A stretch of 64,000 bases of DNA from an uncultured Prochlorococcus sp. (GCF_902616385.1 NZ_CACMSM010000008.1:1-64000), one strand, 5' to 3'; shown: positions 22,861 through 34,295, numbered from the stretch's first letter. The notes: generated from the sequence alone by a model not told the origin. Made by a program: numbers and translations.

Positions 22861-25770
22861 TTAAGCACATTTTTTTTCTTCGAAAGTCTCGCCCTGATTT
22901 ACATTGCAAGAACAAATTAAGTTGCGATCGCCATATGCATTATTGATCCTAGAAACTGAAGACCAAAACTTAATAGATGTGAAAGTTTTATAAGGAAAAG
23001 AAGCTTTTTCTTTTGAATAAGGATAATGCCAATTATCAGCAATTAACTCTTTCAGCGTATGAGGAGCATTACTTATTACATTATTATTATTTAATTCACT
23101 ATTTTTTTCTATTTCGCTGATTTCTTCTCCAATTAATAGCATAGCCTCGCAAAATCTATCTAATTCAACCAAACTTTCACTTTCAGTAGGTTCTATCATT
23201 ATGGTCTCTGGAACAGGCCAACTTATAGTTGGGGCATGAAAACTATAATCTATTAATCGTTTAGCTAAATCATTTACAGTCAAACCAGTTTTGGATTTTA
23301 AATCTCTAAAATCTAAAATACATTCATGTGCGACAAAATTATTTTTTCCTTTATAAAGAATCTTGAATTTATGCTTTAAAGAGTGCGCGATATAATTTGC
23401 AGATAAAATTGCATGCGCAGTTGCTTTCCTTAAACCACTAAGACCAGCCATTTTTATGTACATCCAACTTATTGGAAGAATACTTGCACTCCCATGATTG
23501 GCAGAAGATACATAATTGGAACTATTAGATAAATTATTATCAATTAAAGAGTGAGTAGGAAGAAATGGGCTTAAAGTTTCTGATGCAGCAACTGGACCTA
23601 CTCCTGGACCACCGCCGCCATGTGGAATGCAGAATGTTTTATGTAAATTCAAATGACAAACATCAACACCATAATTCCCTGGTTTACATAATCCAACCTG
23701 AGCGTTCAAATTTGCTCCATCTAAATAGACAAATCCTCCAACTGAGTGAATTAAATCACATATCTTTCTGATTTGTAATTCAAAAACTCCATGAGTAGAG
23801 GGGTAAGTCAACATAAGTGCCCCTATTTGGTCATCAAATTTCTTGACCTTCATCGACAAATCTTGAAAATCAATATTTCCTTCGTCATCACATTCAACAG
23901 TTAACACTTCAAAACCTGCCATAACTGCACTAGCAGGATTTGTTCCATGAGCACTTTTTGGAATTAAACATTTTTTTCTTAACAGTTCACCTTTTGATTC
24001 AAAATAAGAATTTATTGCCAATAAACCTGCAAACTCTCCTTGAGAGCCAGCATTTGGTTGAAAAGAAACTGATTTTAAACCAACAATCTCACTTATCCAT
24101 TTTTCTAAGTCAGATATAATTTTTGAATAGCCTTTAGTTTGATCTGGTGGAGAAAAAGGATGCATAGAAGATAAATTAGCCCAAGAGACTGGATTTAACT
24201 CTGCTGCAGAATTTAACTTCATAGTACAGCTTCCCAATGGCATCATCCCATCTACCAAAGAAAAATCTTTTTCTGCAAGTCGGAATATATATCTCATTAA
24301 TTCAGTTTCACTTCGGTAATTTGTGAATATATCTTGCTGCATCCATGCACTGGATCTCAAAGCTAAACTTTCAAGATGAAATTCTTTATCAAATTTTATA
24401 TGCTCTAATTCTTCTTCTTTTTCTATAAGGTTTGCTATGAAAGTCAAAATATCTTTTATTTCTTTTTCATTACTAAGCTCATCTAAAGAGATCCCAAAGC
24501 CAGTTGAATTTTCAATAGTTGATCCCAACGGCAAAATTCTTAAGTTATAGCCATTTCTTAAAGCTTCATTATGGATCCTTTGGGAGTGCTCAGAATAAAC
24601 ATCAACACTATCAAATCTAATCCCATCAGGAATATCAAAACCTAAAGCAGCTAAACTTGATTCTAAATTTATTCTCAACTCAACTAATCTCTTAGCAATT
24701 TGCGTTAATCCAGAGGGTCCATGATAAATAGCATAAAAAGAAGAAATTATGGCTAGCAAAGATTGAGCAGTACAAATATTACTAGTGGCCTTTTCCCTTC
24801 TAATATGTTGCTCTCTTGTTTGCAGTGCTAGTCTTAGAGACTTTTCTCCATTTTTAGATAGAGTTTGCCCAACAATTCTTCCGGGTATCAGCCTTTTATA
24901 TTTTTCGCTACAAGCAAAATATGCTGCATGGGGACCACCAAAACCCATTGGAACACCAAATCTTTGCATACTCCCCACTGCTACATCAACACCAAATTCA
25001 GAAATTGGTTTAATCAAAACTTGTGCTAGTGGATCAATACATGCCGTAACAATAATTTCTGATCTATGTGCTTGGGATATTAAGAATGTGGGATCATATA
25101 ATTCCCCATTTTTACCTGGTAATTGCAACAACATTCCAAAAACATCATCATGATTAGGAAGGTTGCTTTGAGTAAAGCGTTTTAAAGATATTCCTAAAGG
25201 TTTTGCTCTGGTTTGTAGAACATTAAAAGTATGATCAAAAACATTTGACTCCACTAAGTAAACTTTTGAAGATTTATTTTTTCTTGCGGAAAAACTCATG
25301 GCCATAGCTTCTGCAGCAGCAGTACCCTCATCCAACAAAGATGCATTGGCAACAGGGAATCCTGTTAGTTCACAAACAATAGTCTGAAAATTAAATAGAG
25401 CTTCTAATCTTCCTTGTGCAATTTCTGCTTGATATGGAGTATAAGACGTGTACCACCTTGGATTTTCAAGAACATGTCTTTGGATTACTTTAGGCATGTG
25501 ATTGTCATAATAACCAAGGCCTATAAGTGATCTCATTTTGGTATTTTTATTCGCAATCTCTTCTAATTCATTTAAAGCCTCAATTTCTGAACAACCCTGG
25601 GGCAATATTTCTGAAGATTTATCTTTATGCTGAATATCTTCTGGAATAACTTGATTTATAAATTGATCAATATTGTTAAAACCAAGCTTGTTCAGCATAA
25701 TTATTTCATCATTATGACCTAAGCCAAGATGCCTATCTATAAACAAATCAGACCCGAATTTGGATGTCAT
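22861..25770 (-). CDS. gcvP: Glycine dehydrogenase (decarboxylating), glycine cleavage P protein
   Basis: 969 aa; NLHKTFCIPHGGGGPGVGP PLP-lysine region, RHLG N-terminus, GSCTMKLN. Confidence 0.98.
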   Translation of the reverse strand: MTSKFGSDLFIDRHLGLGHNDEIIMLNKLGFNNIDQFINQVIPEDIQHKDKSSEILPQGCSEIEALNELEEIANKNTKMRSLIGLGYYDNHMPKVIQRHVLENPRWYTSYTPYQAEIAQGRLEALFNFQTIVCELTGFPVANASLLDEGTAAAEAMAMSFSARKNKSSKVYLVESNVFDHTFNVLQTRAKPLGISLKRFTQSNLPNHDDVFGMLLQLPGKNGELYDPTFLISQAHRSEIIVTACIDPLAQVLIKPISEFGVDVAVGSMQRFGVPMGFGGPHAAYFACSEKYKRLIPGRIVGQTLSKNGEKSLRLALQTREQHIRREKATSNICTAQSLLAIISSFYAIYHGPSGLTQIAKRLVELRINLESSLAALGFDIPDGIRFDSVDVYSEHSQRIHNEALRNGYNLRILPLGSTIENSTGFGISLDELSNEKEIKDILTFIANLIEKEEELEHIKFDKEFHLESLALRSSAWMQQDIFTNYRSETELMRYIFRLAEKDFSLVDGMMPLGSCTMKLNSAAELNPVSWANLSSMHPFSPPDQTKGYSKIISDLEKWISEIVGLKSVSFQPNAGSQGEFAGLLAINSYFESKGELLRKKCLIPKSAHGTNPASAVMAGFEVLTVECDDEGNIDFQDLSMKVKKFDDQIGALMLTYPSTHGVFELQIRKICDLIHSVGGFVYLDGANLNAQVGLCKPGNYGVDVCHLNLHKTFCIPHGGGGPGVGPVAASETLSPFLPTHSLIDNNLSNSSNYVSSANHGSASILPISWMYIKMAGLSGLRKATAHAILSANYIAHSLKHKFKILYKGKNNFVAHECILDFRDLKSKTGLTVNDLAKRLIDYSFHAPTISWPVPETIMIEPTESESLVELDRFCEAMLLIGEEISEIEKNSELNNNNVISNAPHTLKELIADNWHYPYSKEKASFPYKTFTSIKFWSSVSRINNAYGDRNLICSCNVNQGETFEEKKCA

Positions 25771-25815
25771 ATTAAAATATTTTTCTTTAAAATAGCTCTT
25801 TTTAAAAAGTTTGCC

Positions 25816-26205
25816 TTATTTTGGTACAACCTTTGATTGATATTCCTCAGAAGTCATCAAATCAGCAATTGATGCTTCTGATTCTGGTTTCAAAATCACT
25901 AACCAACCGTCTCCAATCGGATCATTCTGTAAAAGCTCAGGGTTCTCAATAACACTTTCATTTATCGAAACTATTTCCCCTGAAAAAGGCAGATAGACTT
26001 CCTCAACGGCCTTAACTGATTCTATTGTTCCAAAAGTCTCGCCTTTCTCTAAAGTTGCACCTTCATCAGCTAATTCAACAAAAACAATATCTCCTAACTG
26101 ATCAATAGCGAATTCACTAACTCCAATTTTTAATAATCCATTTTCTTCCAAGACATATTCATGAGTATCAGCATAGTTGAGGTTGTCTGGAAACTTATAA
26201 GACAT
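25816..26205 (-). CDS. gcvH: Glycine cleavage system H protein
   Basis: 129 aa; GDIVFVELADEGATLEKGETFGTIESVKAVEEVYLPFSGEI lipoyl-lysine site. Confidence 0.97.
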   Translation of the reverse strand: MSYKFPDNLNYADTHEYVLEENGLLKIGVSEFAIDQLGDIVFVELADEGATLEKGETFGTIESVKAVEEVYLPFSGEIVSINESVIENPELLQNDPIGDGWLVILKPESEASIADLMTSEEYQSKVVPK

Positions 26206-26207
26206 GA

Positions 26208-27500
26208 TTAAGTAGATAAAGGAAGTAGAGAATCCTTTGAAATTAATTTCTCCTCTAATAGTTCAGATAATAATCGAATTAATGCAATTTTGATGTGAGC
26301 TATGTGAGAACCACCTTGAACAAAAATATTGTAAGGATCTCTTAGAGGGGCATCAGCAGAAAATTCACTTGTACTCCCTTCAATAAAGGTACCTCCTGCC
26401 ATTAATAATTTTGAATCATATCCATCCATTGATGATGGAACAACATTCAGAAAAGAATCTACTGGTGAAGAATTTTGAAAAGATTGACAAACTTTTTGTA
26501 CCAAATCAGGATTATTCAATCTTACTGACTGAATAAGATCAGATCTATAAGTTGCTGGCTCTGGTAAAACCTTAAATCCCAAATTTTTAAAGACTGCTGC
26601 AACCATATCTGCACCTTTTAGTGATTCGTGAACAATTTGTGGTGCTAAAAACAAACCCTGCAAAATTAATCTTCCTAGTCCAAAATTTATTCCTGCAGAA
26701 GAACCAATGCCTGGTGAGGTTAATCTAGAACATGCCATCTCAACCAACTCTGCATCTCCTGCAACGTACCCACCAGTAGGAACTATTGTTCCTCCCAAAT
26801 TTTTAATCAATGATCCAGCAATTATATTTGCCCCTTTAGAAATTGGTTCACTATCTTCAACAAGCTCCCCATAACAGTTATCAACAAAACATATACAGTT
26901 AGGATCAAGAGAATGAATAAGACTACAAATTTTCTCTATCTGATGATTCGTAAGAGACTTTCTCCAACTATATCCACAACTTTTTTGTATGAATACTAAT
27001 TTACATGAATTTTCTTTAAAAAATTGAACAATTTTTTCTTCAAAAGAATCAAAATTCTCGCAGATATTTACTTGCTTATATTCAATGTCAAAATCTTTAA
27101 GTGATCCTTTTCCTCCTCCCCTTATTCCTATGACTTCTTCTAACGTGTCATATGGTTGTCCTGTAAGAGATAACATTACATCTCCAGGTCGAAGAATTCC
27201 AAATAAGACAGAACTTATTGCATGGGTTCCACTTACAAATTGCATCCTCACAGCAGCCTTTTCAGCAAGAAAAAATCTTGCAAAAACCGCATCAATTTTT
27301 TCTCTAGATATATCATCATGTCCACTACCAGAAGATTGATTGAAATGACTAGTAGAAACTTTTTCTTCCTTAAAAATTGTCAAAATATTTTCTAATTTCT
27401 GGAAAACCTGATTGGACCTTTCTTGGAAAACTTTACTTAAACTCTCTTCGACAGATAGAACAGTGTTTTCAGCCAGTTTTAAGTTATTTTCAAGAGTCAT
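26208..27500 (-). CDS. Methionine gamma-lyase / 'aluminum resistance protein' family PLP enzyme
   Basis: 430 aa; FVSGTHAISSVLFGILRPGD, FVDNCYGELVED, GSLIKNLGGTIVPTGGYVAG PLP-lysine motif. Confidence 0.9.
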   Translation of the reverse strand: MTLENNLKLAENTVLSVEESLSKVFQERSNQVFQKLENILTIFKEEKVSTSHFNQSSGSGHDDISREKIDAVFARFFLAEKAAVRMQFVSGTHAISSVLFGILRPGDVMLSLTGQPYDTLEEVIGIRGGGKGSLKDFDIEYKQVNICENFDSFEEKIVQFFKENSCKLVFIQKSCGYSWRKSLTNHQIEKICSLIHSLDPNCICFVDNCYGELVEDSEPISKGANIIAGSLIKNLGGTIVPTGGYVAGDAELVEMACSRLTSPGIGSSAGINFGLGRLILQGLFLAPQIVHESLKGADMVAAVFKNLGFKVLPEPATYRSDLIQSVRLNNPDLVQKVCQSFQNSSPVDSFLNVVPSSMDGYDSKLLMAGGTFIEGSTSEFSADAPLRDPYNIFVQGGSHIAHIKIALIRLLSELLEEKLISKDSLLPLST

Positions 27501-27518
27501 TTATTATGAAAATTCATG

Positions 27519-28217
27519 TTATTTTTCAGAAGCTAAATTTCTTAATTCAGCGAGGAAAGCATTAGGTCCCCTGCCCTGAAAATAAGAAAGTTTTTTTGAA
27601 GCCTCATATAAATCAAGAAGTTCTCCATCTAATTCTTCTGCCGTATAATCTCTAATTCCTGCAATTACCTCAGCAAAACGTTCTCTACGGGCAGATTTAT
27701 TGACAGCATAGGCTTCCATTACCTGCATTTTACATGATCTCCAAGCCTTATTCTGACAAAAATGCACTGAAAGAGCATCACTTAAAGCAGAAGCTTCTTC
27801 ATCTTCTATATACCAGTCAAAAGATGAAGGTAGAGGTTTTAATCCTGAAAATATCTCGAACAACTCCCCTGCCGACAATGGATTACCAGAATCATTTTTT
27901 AGGGGTAATGCAGACTCTTCCAAAGATTTCCATAACTCTGGGTAATCACTTTCAAAACGATCCCTGATTTTTTCAATGCCTTGATCAAGAATCGTATTAA
28001 CTTGAGCTAAAGCAAGAAAAACTTCAGGACCTGGCGAAGATAACTTCCCATTCCTAAGATTAGAAATTTGCGAATTATGAACTTTACCTAAATCAAGAAC
28101 TTCTGAAAGTAACGGTAATACTCTGTGAGACCAACCATTTCTTTCATGCCAGAGGTGTATCAAATGAGCCATAGCCCTTCGACCTCTAGATAATTTATCG
28201 CGATATCCGAGACTCAC
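27519..28217 (-). CDS. Conserved protein of unknown function with XRE-like helix-turn-helix segment near N-terminus
   Basis: 232 aa; LGKVHNSQISNLRNGKLSSPGPEVFLALAQVN resembles an XRE recognition-helix region; rest unassigned. Confidence 0.7.
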   Translation of the reverse strand: MSLGYRDKLSRGRRAMAHLIHLWHERNGWSHRVLPLLSEVLDLGKVHNSQISNLRNGKLSSPGPEVFLALAQVNTILDQGIEKIRDRFESDYPELWKSLEESALPLKNDSGNPLSAGELFEIFSGLKPLPSSFDWYIEDEEASALSDALSVHFCQNKAWRSCKMQVMEAYAVNKSARRERFAEVIAGIRDYTAEELDGELLDLYEASKKLSYFQGRGPNAFLAELRNLASEK

Positions 28218-28292
28218 AGATAATTAAACTTATCAATAGTATAGTATGATAATATTACATATCGGTAATTTTGAAAATAGTATTTCAATATC

Positions 28293-29231
28293 ATGAACTC
28301 AGTAATTTTCCAAGAAACAGCAAAATTAAAAAAACCTGTTCCAGCTGAAAAAGTTATAGAACTCTCAGAAAAATTACTGGAACCTTCCAGTCATTCAAAA
28401 AGATATCCTCCAAGACTACATAAAACGTGGGGAACAATAGTTTTTATGGTTGCAATTCATATTCTTTCCCTTGTAGCTTTACAACCAAAATTTTGGAGTC
28501 TCCCTGCAATCACTTCATTATTATTTTTTTACTGGGTAACTGCTTGTTTAGGTGTCACCCTTGGATATCACAGATTGTTATCACACAGATCGTTCATTGT
28601 CCCAAGATGGTTAGAGAGATTTTTTGCTACCTGTGGAGCCATAAGTTGCCAGCATGGACCAATAGATTGGGTAGGTTTACATAGGCATCACCACTCTTTT
28701 TCAGATACTGAAGTAGATCATCACAATAGTAAAAGGGGTTTTTGGTGGAGTCATATGGGTTGGATGTTCAAAGACGTAGAAGCACTAAAAGCTGTTCCAA
28801 AACTAAGTGCAGATTTAATCAAGGATCCATACTATAGATTTCTAAATAAATATTTTTTATTCTTGCAAATTCCTATTGGACTTTCCTTGTACGCAATTGG
28901 TCAAAAATTAGGAGTTGGAGGATGGGCTCTAGTCCTTTGGGGAATTCCATTGAGGCTTGTGGTTGTTTATCACATAACTTGGCTAGTAAACTCCGCGACG
29001 CATTGTTGGGGTAAAGCACCATTTGAAAGTGGTGATTCATCTAAAAACAATGCGTGGGTTGCTGCATTAACATTTGGAGAAGGTTGGCATAATAATCATC
29101 ATGCATTTCCCAATTCGGCAAAACAAGGATTATTTAGAGGCCAGATAGATTTAACATGGGAACATATTAAGATTCTTGCGAAATTTGGTCTTGCAAAAAA
29201 AGTAAAGTTACCCTCTAGGTCTTATTATTAA
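28293..29231 (+). CDS. desC: Delta-9 fatty acid desaturase
   Basis: 312 aa; three His boxes HRLLSH, HRHHHSF, HNNHH. Confidence 0.94.
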   Translation: MNSVIFQETAKLKKPVPAEKVIELSEKLLEPSSHSKRYPPRLHKTWGTIVFMVAIHILSLVALQPKFWSLPAITSLLFFYWVTACLGVTLGYHRLLSHRSFIVPRWLERFFATCGAISCQHGPIDWVGLHRHHHSFSDTEVDHHNSKRGFWWSHMGWMFKDVEALKAVPKLSADLIKDPYYRFLNKYFLFLQIPIGLSLYAIGQKLGVGGWALVLWGIPLRLVVVYHITWLVNSATHCWGKAPFESGDSSKNNAWVAALTFGEGWHNNHHAFPNSAKQGLFRGQIDLTWEHIKILAKFGLAKKVKLPSRSYY

Positions 29232-29251
29232 TTATATTGTTCAATATTTTC

Positions 29252-29707
29252 ATGGCTAAAAGAGTACAAATCGCATTAACAGAATCAATCGCATCACTAG
29301 GTAAAGAAGGGGATCTAGTTGAAGTAGCACCTGGATACGCAAGAAATTTTCTATTACCTTATGGCAAGGCAATGAATGTAACACCAGCAGTCCTTAAGCA
29401 AATTGAAAGGAAGAAAGAAAAAGAAAAAATCGCTGCTGATAAATTAAAGCAAGAAGCTTTAGATTTCCAAACTGCATTATCTACAATAGGTAGGTTCACT
29501 ATCAAAAAACAGGTTGGAGAAGATGGTGTCCTTTTTGGAACAGTTACCAATGGAGATGTTGCCGAAGCAATAGAAGCGGCAACTAAAAAAGAAATTGATA
29601 GAAGAAACATTACTGTTCCTGATATTCATAATTTAGGTTCCTTTACTGCAAAAATAAAATTACATCCAGAAGTAAATGCAGAAGTAAATATTGAAGTAAC
29701 AAGTTAA
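29252..29707 (+). CDS. rplI: 50S ribosomal protein L9
   Basis: [40 protein letters not shown]; start moved from the track's 29237 to ATG 29252. Confidence 0.97.
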   Translation: MAKRVQIALTESIASLGKEGDLVEVAPGYARNFLLPYGKAMNVTPAVLKQIERKKEKEKIAADKLKQEALDFQTALSTIGRFTIKKQVGEDGVLFGTVTNGDVAEAIEAATKKEIDRRNITVPDIHNLGSFTAKIKLHPEVNAEVNIEVTS

Positions 29708-29765
29708 TCAATTTGTTGCATTATTTTGAAAAGTAGCCAGAGTATATATCTAAGCAATTAAATAT

Positions 29766-31148
29766 ATGGTTTCCGTACCTTTTCCAAATAATGGGCAAAA
29801 TAAAAATTTTAAAAAAGATTTTAATAGTGAAAATTCTGGATTAGTACCTCCTCAAAACGTCCAAGCAGAGGAAGCTGTTCTTGGTGGCATACTTCTTGAT
29901 CCAGACGCGATCGGAAGAATTGCAGACTTAATTAAACCTGAAGCTTTTTATATAAATGCCCATCAAGAGATTTATAGAACAGCATTAATGTTGCATACCC
30001 AGGGTAAACCAACTGATTTAACATCAATGAGTGCTTGGTTAGCTGATAATGGATCACTAGAAAAAATTGGAGGGAACAGCAAACTGGTAGAACTAGTTGA
30101 AAATGTTTCCTCTACAGCTTCCATAGAACAAGTTGCTAATTTAATTAACGACAAATTCATGAGAAGGCAACTTATCAGATCTGGGAATGAAGTGGTTCAA
30201 CTAGGTTTTGATCAAACTCAAGATACTAATGAAGTTCTAGATAAAGCAGAGCAAAAAATATTTGAAATCAGCCAAGAAAAACCTTCAAAAGGCCTGACTC
30301 AAGCAGCTGAAATCCTTACAAGTACTTTCAATGAAATAGAGTCAAGATCATTAGGTACTTCAGTAGCTGGTATTCCAGTAAATTTCTACGACCTTGATGC
30401 GATGACTCAAGGTTTTCAAAGAAGTGATTTAATAATTGTTGCTGGCAGACCTTCAATGGGAAAAACTTCAATAGTTCTTAACCTGGCAAAAAATGTTGCA
30501 CAATCGCAAGATTTACCTGTGTGTGTTTTTAGCCTTGAAATGAGTAAAGAACAATTGACATATAGATTGCTCTCTATGGAAGTTGGAATCGAGAGTGGCA
30601 GGTTAAGAACAGGAAGATTGCAGCAAGATGAATGGCCATTACTCGGAGAAGGTATCAATTCATTAGGTCAATTACCAATATTTATAGATGACAAGCCTAA
30701 CTTAAGTGTTTTAGAGATGAGATCTCTGTGCAGAAGATTAATAGCTGAACAAAAAAAAGAACTTGGATTAATTGTGATTGATTACCTCCAGTTAATGGAA
30801 GGATCAACCCCTGATAATAGAGTGCAAGAACTTTCACGAATCACAAGAGGTCTCAAAAGCATGGCCAGAGAATTAAAAGTACCAGTAGTAGCTTTATCTC
30901 AGCTTAGTAGAGGGGTAGAGTCTAGAACAAATAAAAGACCAATGTTAAGCGATTTAAGAGAATCAGGATCTATTGAACAAGATGCAGATTTAGTATTAAT
31001 GATTTATAGAGACGAATACTATAATCCAGAGACTGAAGATAGAGGAATTACAGAAATCATTGTCACTAAACATAGAAATGGACCCGTAGGAACTGTTAAA
31101 TTATTATTTGAACCTCAATTTACGAGATTTAGGAATTTAGCTAATTAA
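29766..31148 (+). CDS. dnaB: Replicative DNA helicase
   Basis: 460 aa; PPQNVQAEEAVLGGILLD, VAGRPSMGKTS Walker A, IDYLQLM, LSQLSRGVE; no intein seen. Confidence 0.98.
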   Translation: MVSVPFPNNGQNKNFKKDFNSENSGLVPPQNVQAEEAVLGGILLDPDAIGRIADLIKPEAFYINAHQEIYRTALMLHTQGKPTDLTSMSAWLADNGSLEKIGGNSKLVELVENVSSTASIEQVANLINDKFMRRQLIRSGNEVVQLGFDQTQDTNEVLDKAEQKIFEISQEKPSKGLTQAAEILTSTFNEIESRSLGTSVAGIPVNFYDLDAMTQGFQRSDLIIVAGRPSMGKTSIVLNLAKNVAQSQDLPVCVFSLEMSKEQLTYRLLSMEVGIESGRLRTGRLQQDEWPLLGEGINSLGQLPIFIDDKPNLSVLEMRSLCRRLIAEQKKELGLIVIDYLQLMEGSTPDNRVQELSRITRGLKSMARELKVPVVALSQLSRGVESRTNKRPMLSDLRESGSIEQDADLVLMIYRDEYYNPETEDRGITEIIVTKHRNGPVGTVKLLFEPQFTRFRNLAN

Positions 31149-31160
31149 ATCGATCCTAAA

Positions 31161-33128
31161 ATGAAAGATCATCACTCATCAAATGAATCTTTTGATGTCA
31201 TCGTTATTGGTGGAGGACATGCAGGATGCGAAGCCGCCATAACAACAGCAAAATTGGGATTTTCTACAGCCTTATTTACTATCAATTTAGATAGGATTGC
31301 CTGGCAACCTTGCAACCCTGCTGTTGGCGGCCCGGCAAAAAGTCAGTTGGTACATGAAGTTGATGCATTAGGTGGAATTATTGGTAAATTAGCTGATGAG
31401 ACAGCTATACAAAAAAGAATATTAAATGCAAGTAGAGGTCCAGCTGTATGGGCATTAAGAGCTCAGACAGATAAAAGAGAATACTCAAAAAAGATGATTG
31501 AAATACTACAAAATACAGATAATTTATCATTAAAAGAAGCAATGATTACTGAACTGGATATCGGAAAAACTGAAGAAATTGGATTGAACTCAAAAAAAAT
31601 CGTAAAAAAAAGAATAAAGGGTGTAAGAACTTTCTTTGGTAGTTATTATTCAGCAAGATCAGTTATCATCACAGCTGGTACGTTCTTAGAAGGAAGAATA
31701 TGGATAGGAAATAAATCAATGTCAGCCGGTAGATCGGGCGAACAAGCAGCAAAAGGTCTTACTCAAAATTTACACGAAATTGGTATCAAAACAGAACGTT
31801 TAAAAACAGGAACTCCAGCAAGAGTTGATAAAAGAAGTATCATTTTTGATGAATTAGATATTCAACCAAGTACTGCAGCAGATAAATATTTTTCTTTTGA
31901 TCCAGATATCAAAAATAATATGCCCCAAGTTAGTTGTCATATCACGAGAACAACTACCAAAACGCATCAGCTAATTCGAGACAATTTACATTTAACTCCC
32001 ATTTACGGCGGTTTTATTGATAGTAAGGGGCCAAGATATTGTCCATCAATTGAAGATAAAATCGTTAAATTTGCTGATAAAGAATCACATCAAATTTTCC
32101 TAGAACCAGAAGGAATTAATACCCCTGAAATATATGTTCAAGGATTCTCTACAGGTTTACCTGAAAGTATTCAATTAGAACTTCTAAGAACCTTACCTGG
32201 ATTAAATGAATGTAAAATGTTGCGACCAGCTTATGCTGTCGAGTATGACTATATACCCGCAACACAGCTCCAAACATCACTCGAAACTAAAGAAATTGAA
32301 TATTTATTTAGCGCAGGACAAATTAATGGGACTACTGGTTATGAAGAAGCAGCAGCACAAGGATTAGTTGCAGGAGTCAATGCGACAAGAAAACTAAACA
32401 AAAAAGATCCAATAATTTTCACTAGAGAAAGCAGTTATATAGGAACAATGATCAATGATTTAATTACTAAAGATCTCAAAGAACCATACAGAGTTCTCAC
32501 TAGTAGGAGTGAATATAGGTTAACTCTTAGAGGAGATAATGCGGATAGAAGATTAACTCCACTAGGTTATCAAATAGGCTTAATTAATGAGAAAAGATGG
32601 TTGGCCTATCAAGAGAAAATGAAACTCCTCGAGGAAGAGAAATTAAGATTAAATAACACTCGTTTAAAAAATACCGATGAAATATCAAAAAAAATAGAAT
32701 TAGAAACGGGATCAAAGATCAAAGGCTCAACGACTTTGAAAGAACTCTTAAAAAGACCAAACTTTCATTATTCAGATTTAATGAAACATAATTTGACTGA
32801 AAAAAGTCTTGGTTCTTCAATACAGGAAGGCGTTGAAATAGATATTAAATACGAGGGTTACCTTAAAAGGCAAAAAAACAACATTGAACAAATTAATCGT
32901 CAAAGCTGTAAATCTCTGCCTCAAGAAATAAATTATGAAAAGATAGATACATTATCCTTAGAAGCTAGAGAAAATTTGAATAAGATAAAGCCAAAAAATT
33001 TTGGTGATGCTTCAAAAATTCCTGGAGTAAGCAAAGCTGATTTAACTGCATTACTTGTTTGGCTAAAAATAAGAGAAATAAAAAAAGAAAAGGCAAATAT
33101 TTTTGTCGAAAAAAAGTTATCATCTTAA
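31161..33128 (+). CDS. mnmG: tRNA uridine-5-carboxymethylaminomethyl modification enzyme MnmG (GidA)
   Basis: 655 aa; [49 protein letters not shown]. Confidence 0.98.
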   Translation: MKDHHSSNESFDVIVIGGGHAGCEAAITTAKLGFSTALFTINLDRIAWQPCNPAVGGPAKSQLVHEVDALGGIIGKLADETAIQKRILNASRGPAVWALRAQTDKREYSKKMIEILQNTDNLSLKEAMITELDIGKTEEIGLNSKKIVKKRIKGVRTFFGSYYSARSVIITAGTFLEGRIWIGNKSMSAGRSGEQAAKGLTQNLHEIGIKTERLKTGTPARVDKRSIIFDELDIQPSTAADKYFSFDPDIKNNMPQVSCHITRTTTKTHQLIRDNLHLTPIYGGFIDSKGPRYCPSIEDKIVKFADKESHQIFLEPEGINTPEIYVQGFSTGLPESIQLELLRTLPGLNECKMLRPAYAVEYDYIPATQLQTSLETKEIEYLFSAGQINGTTGYEEAAAQGLVAGVNATRKLNKKDPIIFTRESSYIGTMINDLITKDLKEPYRVLTSRSEYRLTLRGDNADRRLTPLGYQIGLINEKRWLAYQEKMKLLEEEKLRLNNTRLKNTDEISKKIELETGSKIKGSTTLKELLKRPNFHYSDLMKHNLTEKSLGSSIQEGVEIDIKYEGYLKRQKNNIEQINRQSCKSLPQEINYEKIDTLSLEARENLNKIKPKNFGDASKIPGVSKADLTALLVWLKIREIKKEKANIFVEKKLSS

Positions 33129-33209
33129 AAGCATTCCGTCTGAGCACTGAATAATAAACTTTTTAACTCACCAAAAATTTTATGGGAAGAAAAAGCCTCT
33201 ACTTTTTTA

Positions 33210-33752
33210 GTGAAAAATTCATTACCAAAAATATCTGGTCCATGGAAATTAATGCTTCTTGGAGATGGAAGTCCAACTAGACATTTACAGCTTTTAACTA
33301 ATCAGGAGACAAAAATTAAATTAATTTCAATGCGAGTTGATCCTCTATTCATTGAAGAAGGTCCTAATGAATTAAATCAGTTAAATGGACCTTTAATTAG
33401 AAGACAAGTATGGATTAAAAACAATAATAAAAACCTAGCATGGGCTGAAAGTTGGTGGAATGCAGAACAAGTGAATGAAAATTTAAAAGCCAAAGAAGAA
33501 CCAATTTGGAAAAACTTGACACAAGACAGATCAGAATTGTTTAGAGAAGTTGATCGAATTTCACTTGTTAATTCAAATTGGTTAGAAGATCAATTTTGTT
33601 TTAAAGGTCCATTCTGGTCAAGAAATTATAGATTTTTTCGAGACAAAAAGCCCCTTACAATTATTAGAGAAGTATTTAATCCTTACTTGGAAAGTTTATT
33701 AGGCTACTCAGGAATAAAAGAATTTACGAAACTATACTCTTCTTCTTCTTGA
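33210..33752 (+). CDS. Chorismate lyase-like (DUF98) protein
   Basis: 180 aa; GPWKLMLLGDGSPTRHLQLLTNQ and WNAEQVNENL pattern of cyanobacterial DUF98/chorismate lyases. Confidence 0.75.
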   Translation: MKNSLPKISGPWKLMLLGDGSPTRHLQLLTNQETKIKLISMRVDPLFIEEGPNELNQLNGPLIRRQVWIKNNNKNLAWAESWWNAEQVNENLKAKEEPIWKNLTQDRSELFREVDRISLVNSNWLEDQFCFKGPFWSRNYRFFRDKKPLTIIREVFNPYLESLLGYSGIKEFTKLYSSSS

Positions 33753-34295
33753 TCTGGGAAGATTTCTTGATTTTGATTGAACTTGTTGGTTTGATTGAAC
33801 TCTCGAAGTATTATTCTCTTTTTCTGAATCTCTTTGCCATCTTTCAACTTTGAAATCCATCTCATCTGGCCAATCTTCGTCCTTACTCTCTCTCACATAA
33901 GGTAATTTTTTTTGCTCAGTTGTATCTATATTTTTTGGTTGCCTTAAAGATATTGCTTCTAAAGGTCTTTTTGAATACTGTTTAGCTGATTCATAAGAAT
34001 TTGATTCTCTAGAAAATGTCTTAATATCGCTGTTATCATCATAAAAATTCTCATCATTCCAATCATCATTATCTTCATCAAAAAATAAATCCACTTTTTC
34101 AGATACCCATCTTCCTACTTTTTTCACACTCTTACTTGTTATTCCTTGAAAATCTGAGTTCCTTCTTTTTCCTGGTCTAGCACCAGATACTCCATCAACA
34201 AATTGCCTTCCAGTTTCGAAAATTTTATCAACCTGTTTATCAACAATATTTTTATCAAAACTATTTCTAAGGTTTCTAATTCTCCTTGAATCCAT
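33732..34295 (-). CDS. Hypothetical charged, probably disordered protein
   Basis: 187 aa ORF; Asp/Glu/Asn/Ser/Arg rich; no domain recognised; overlaps preceding gene tail-to-tail. Confidence 0.65.
   Translation of the reverse strand: MDSRRIRNLRNSFDKNIVDKQVDKIFETGRQFVDGVSGARPGKRRNSDFQGITSKSVKKVGRWVSEKVDLFFDEDNDDWNDENFYDDNSDIKTFSRESNSYESAKQYSKRPLEAISLRQPKNIDTTEQKKLPYVRESKDEDWPDEMDFKVERWQRDSEKENNTSRVQSNQQVQSKSRNLPRSRRRRV

Noticed and set aside
24785-25153. 122-aa plus-strand ORF inside gcvP
   Set aside because: Antisense shadow of gcvP; no independent motif or ribosome-binding signal recognised
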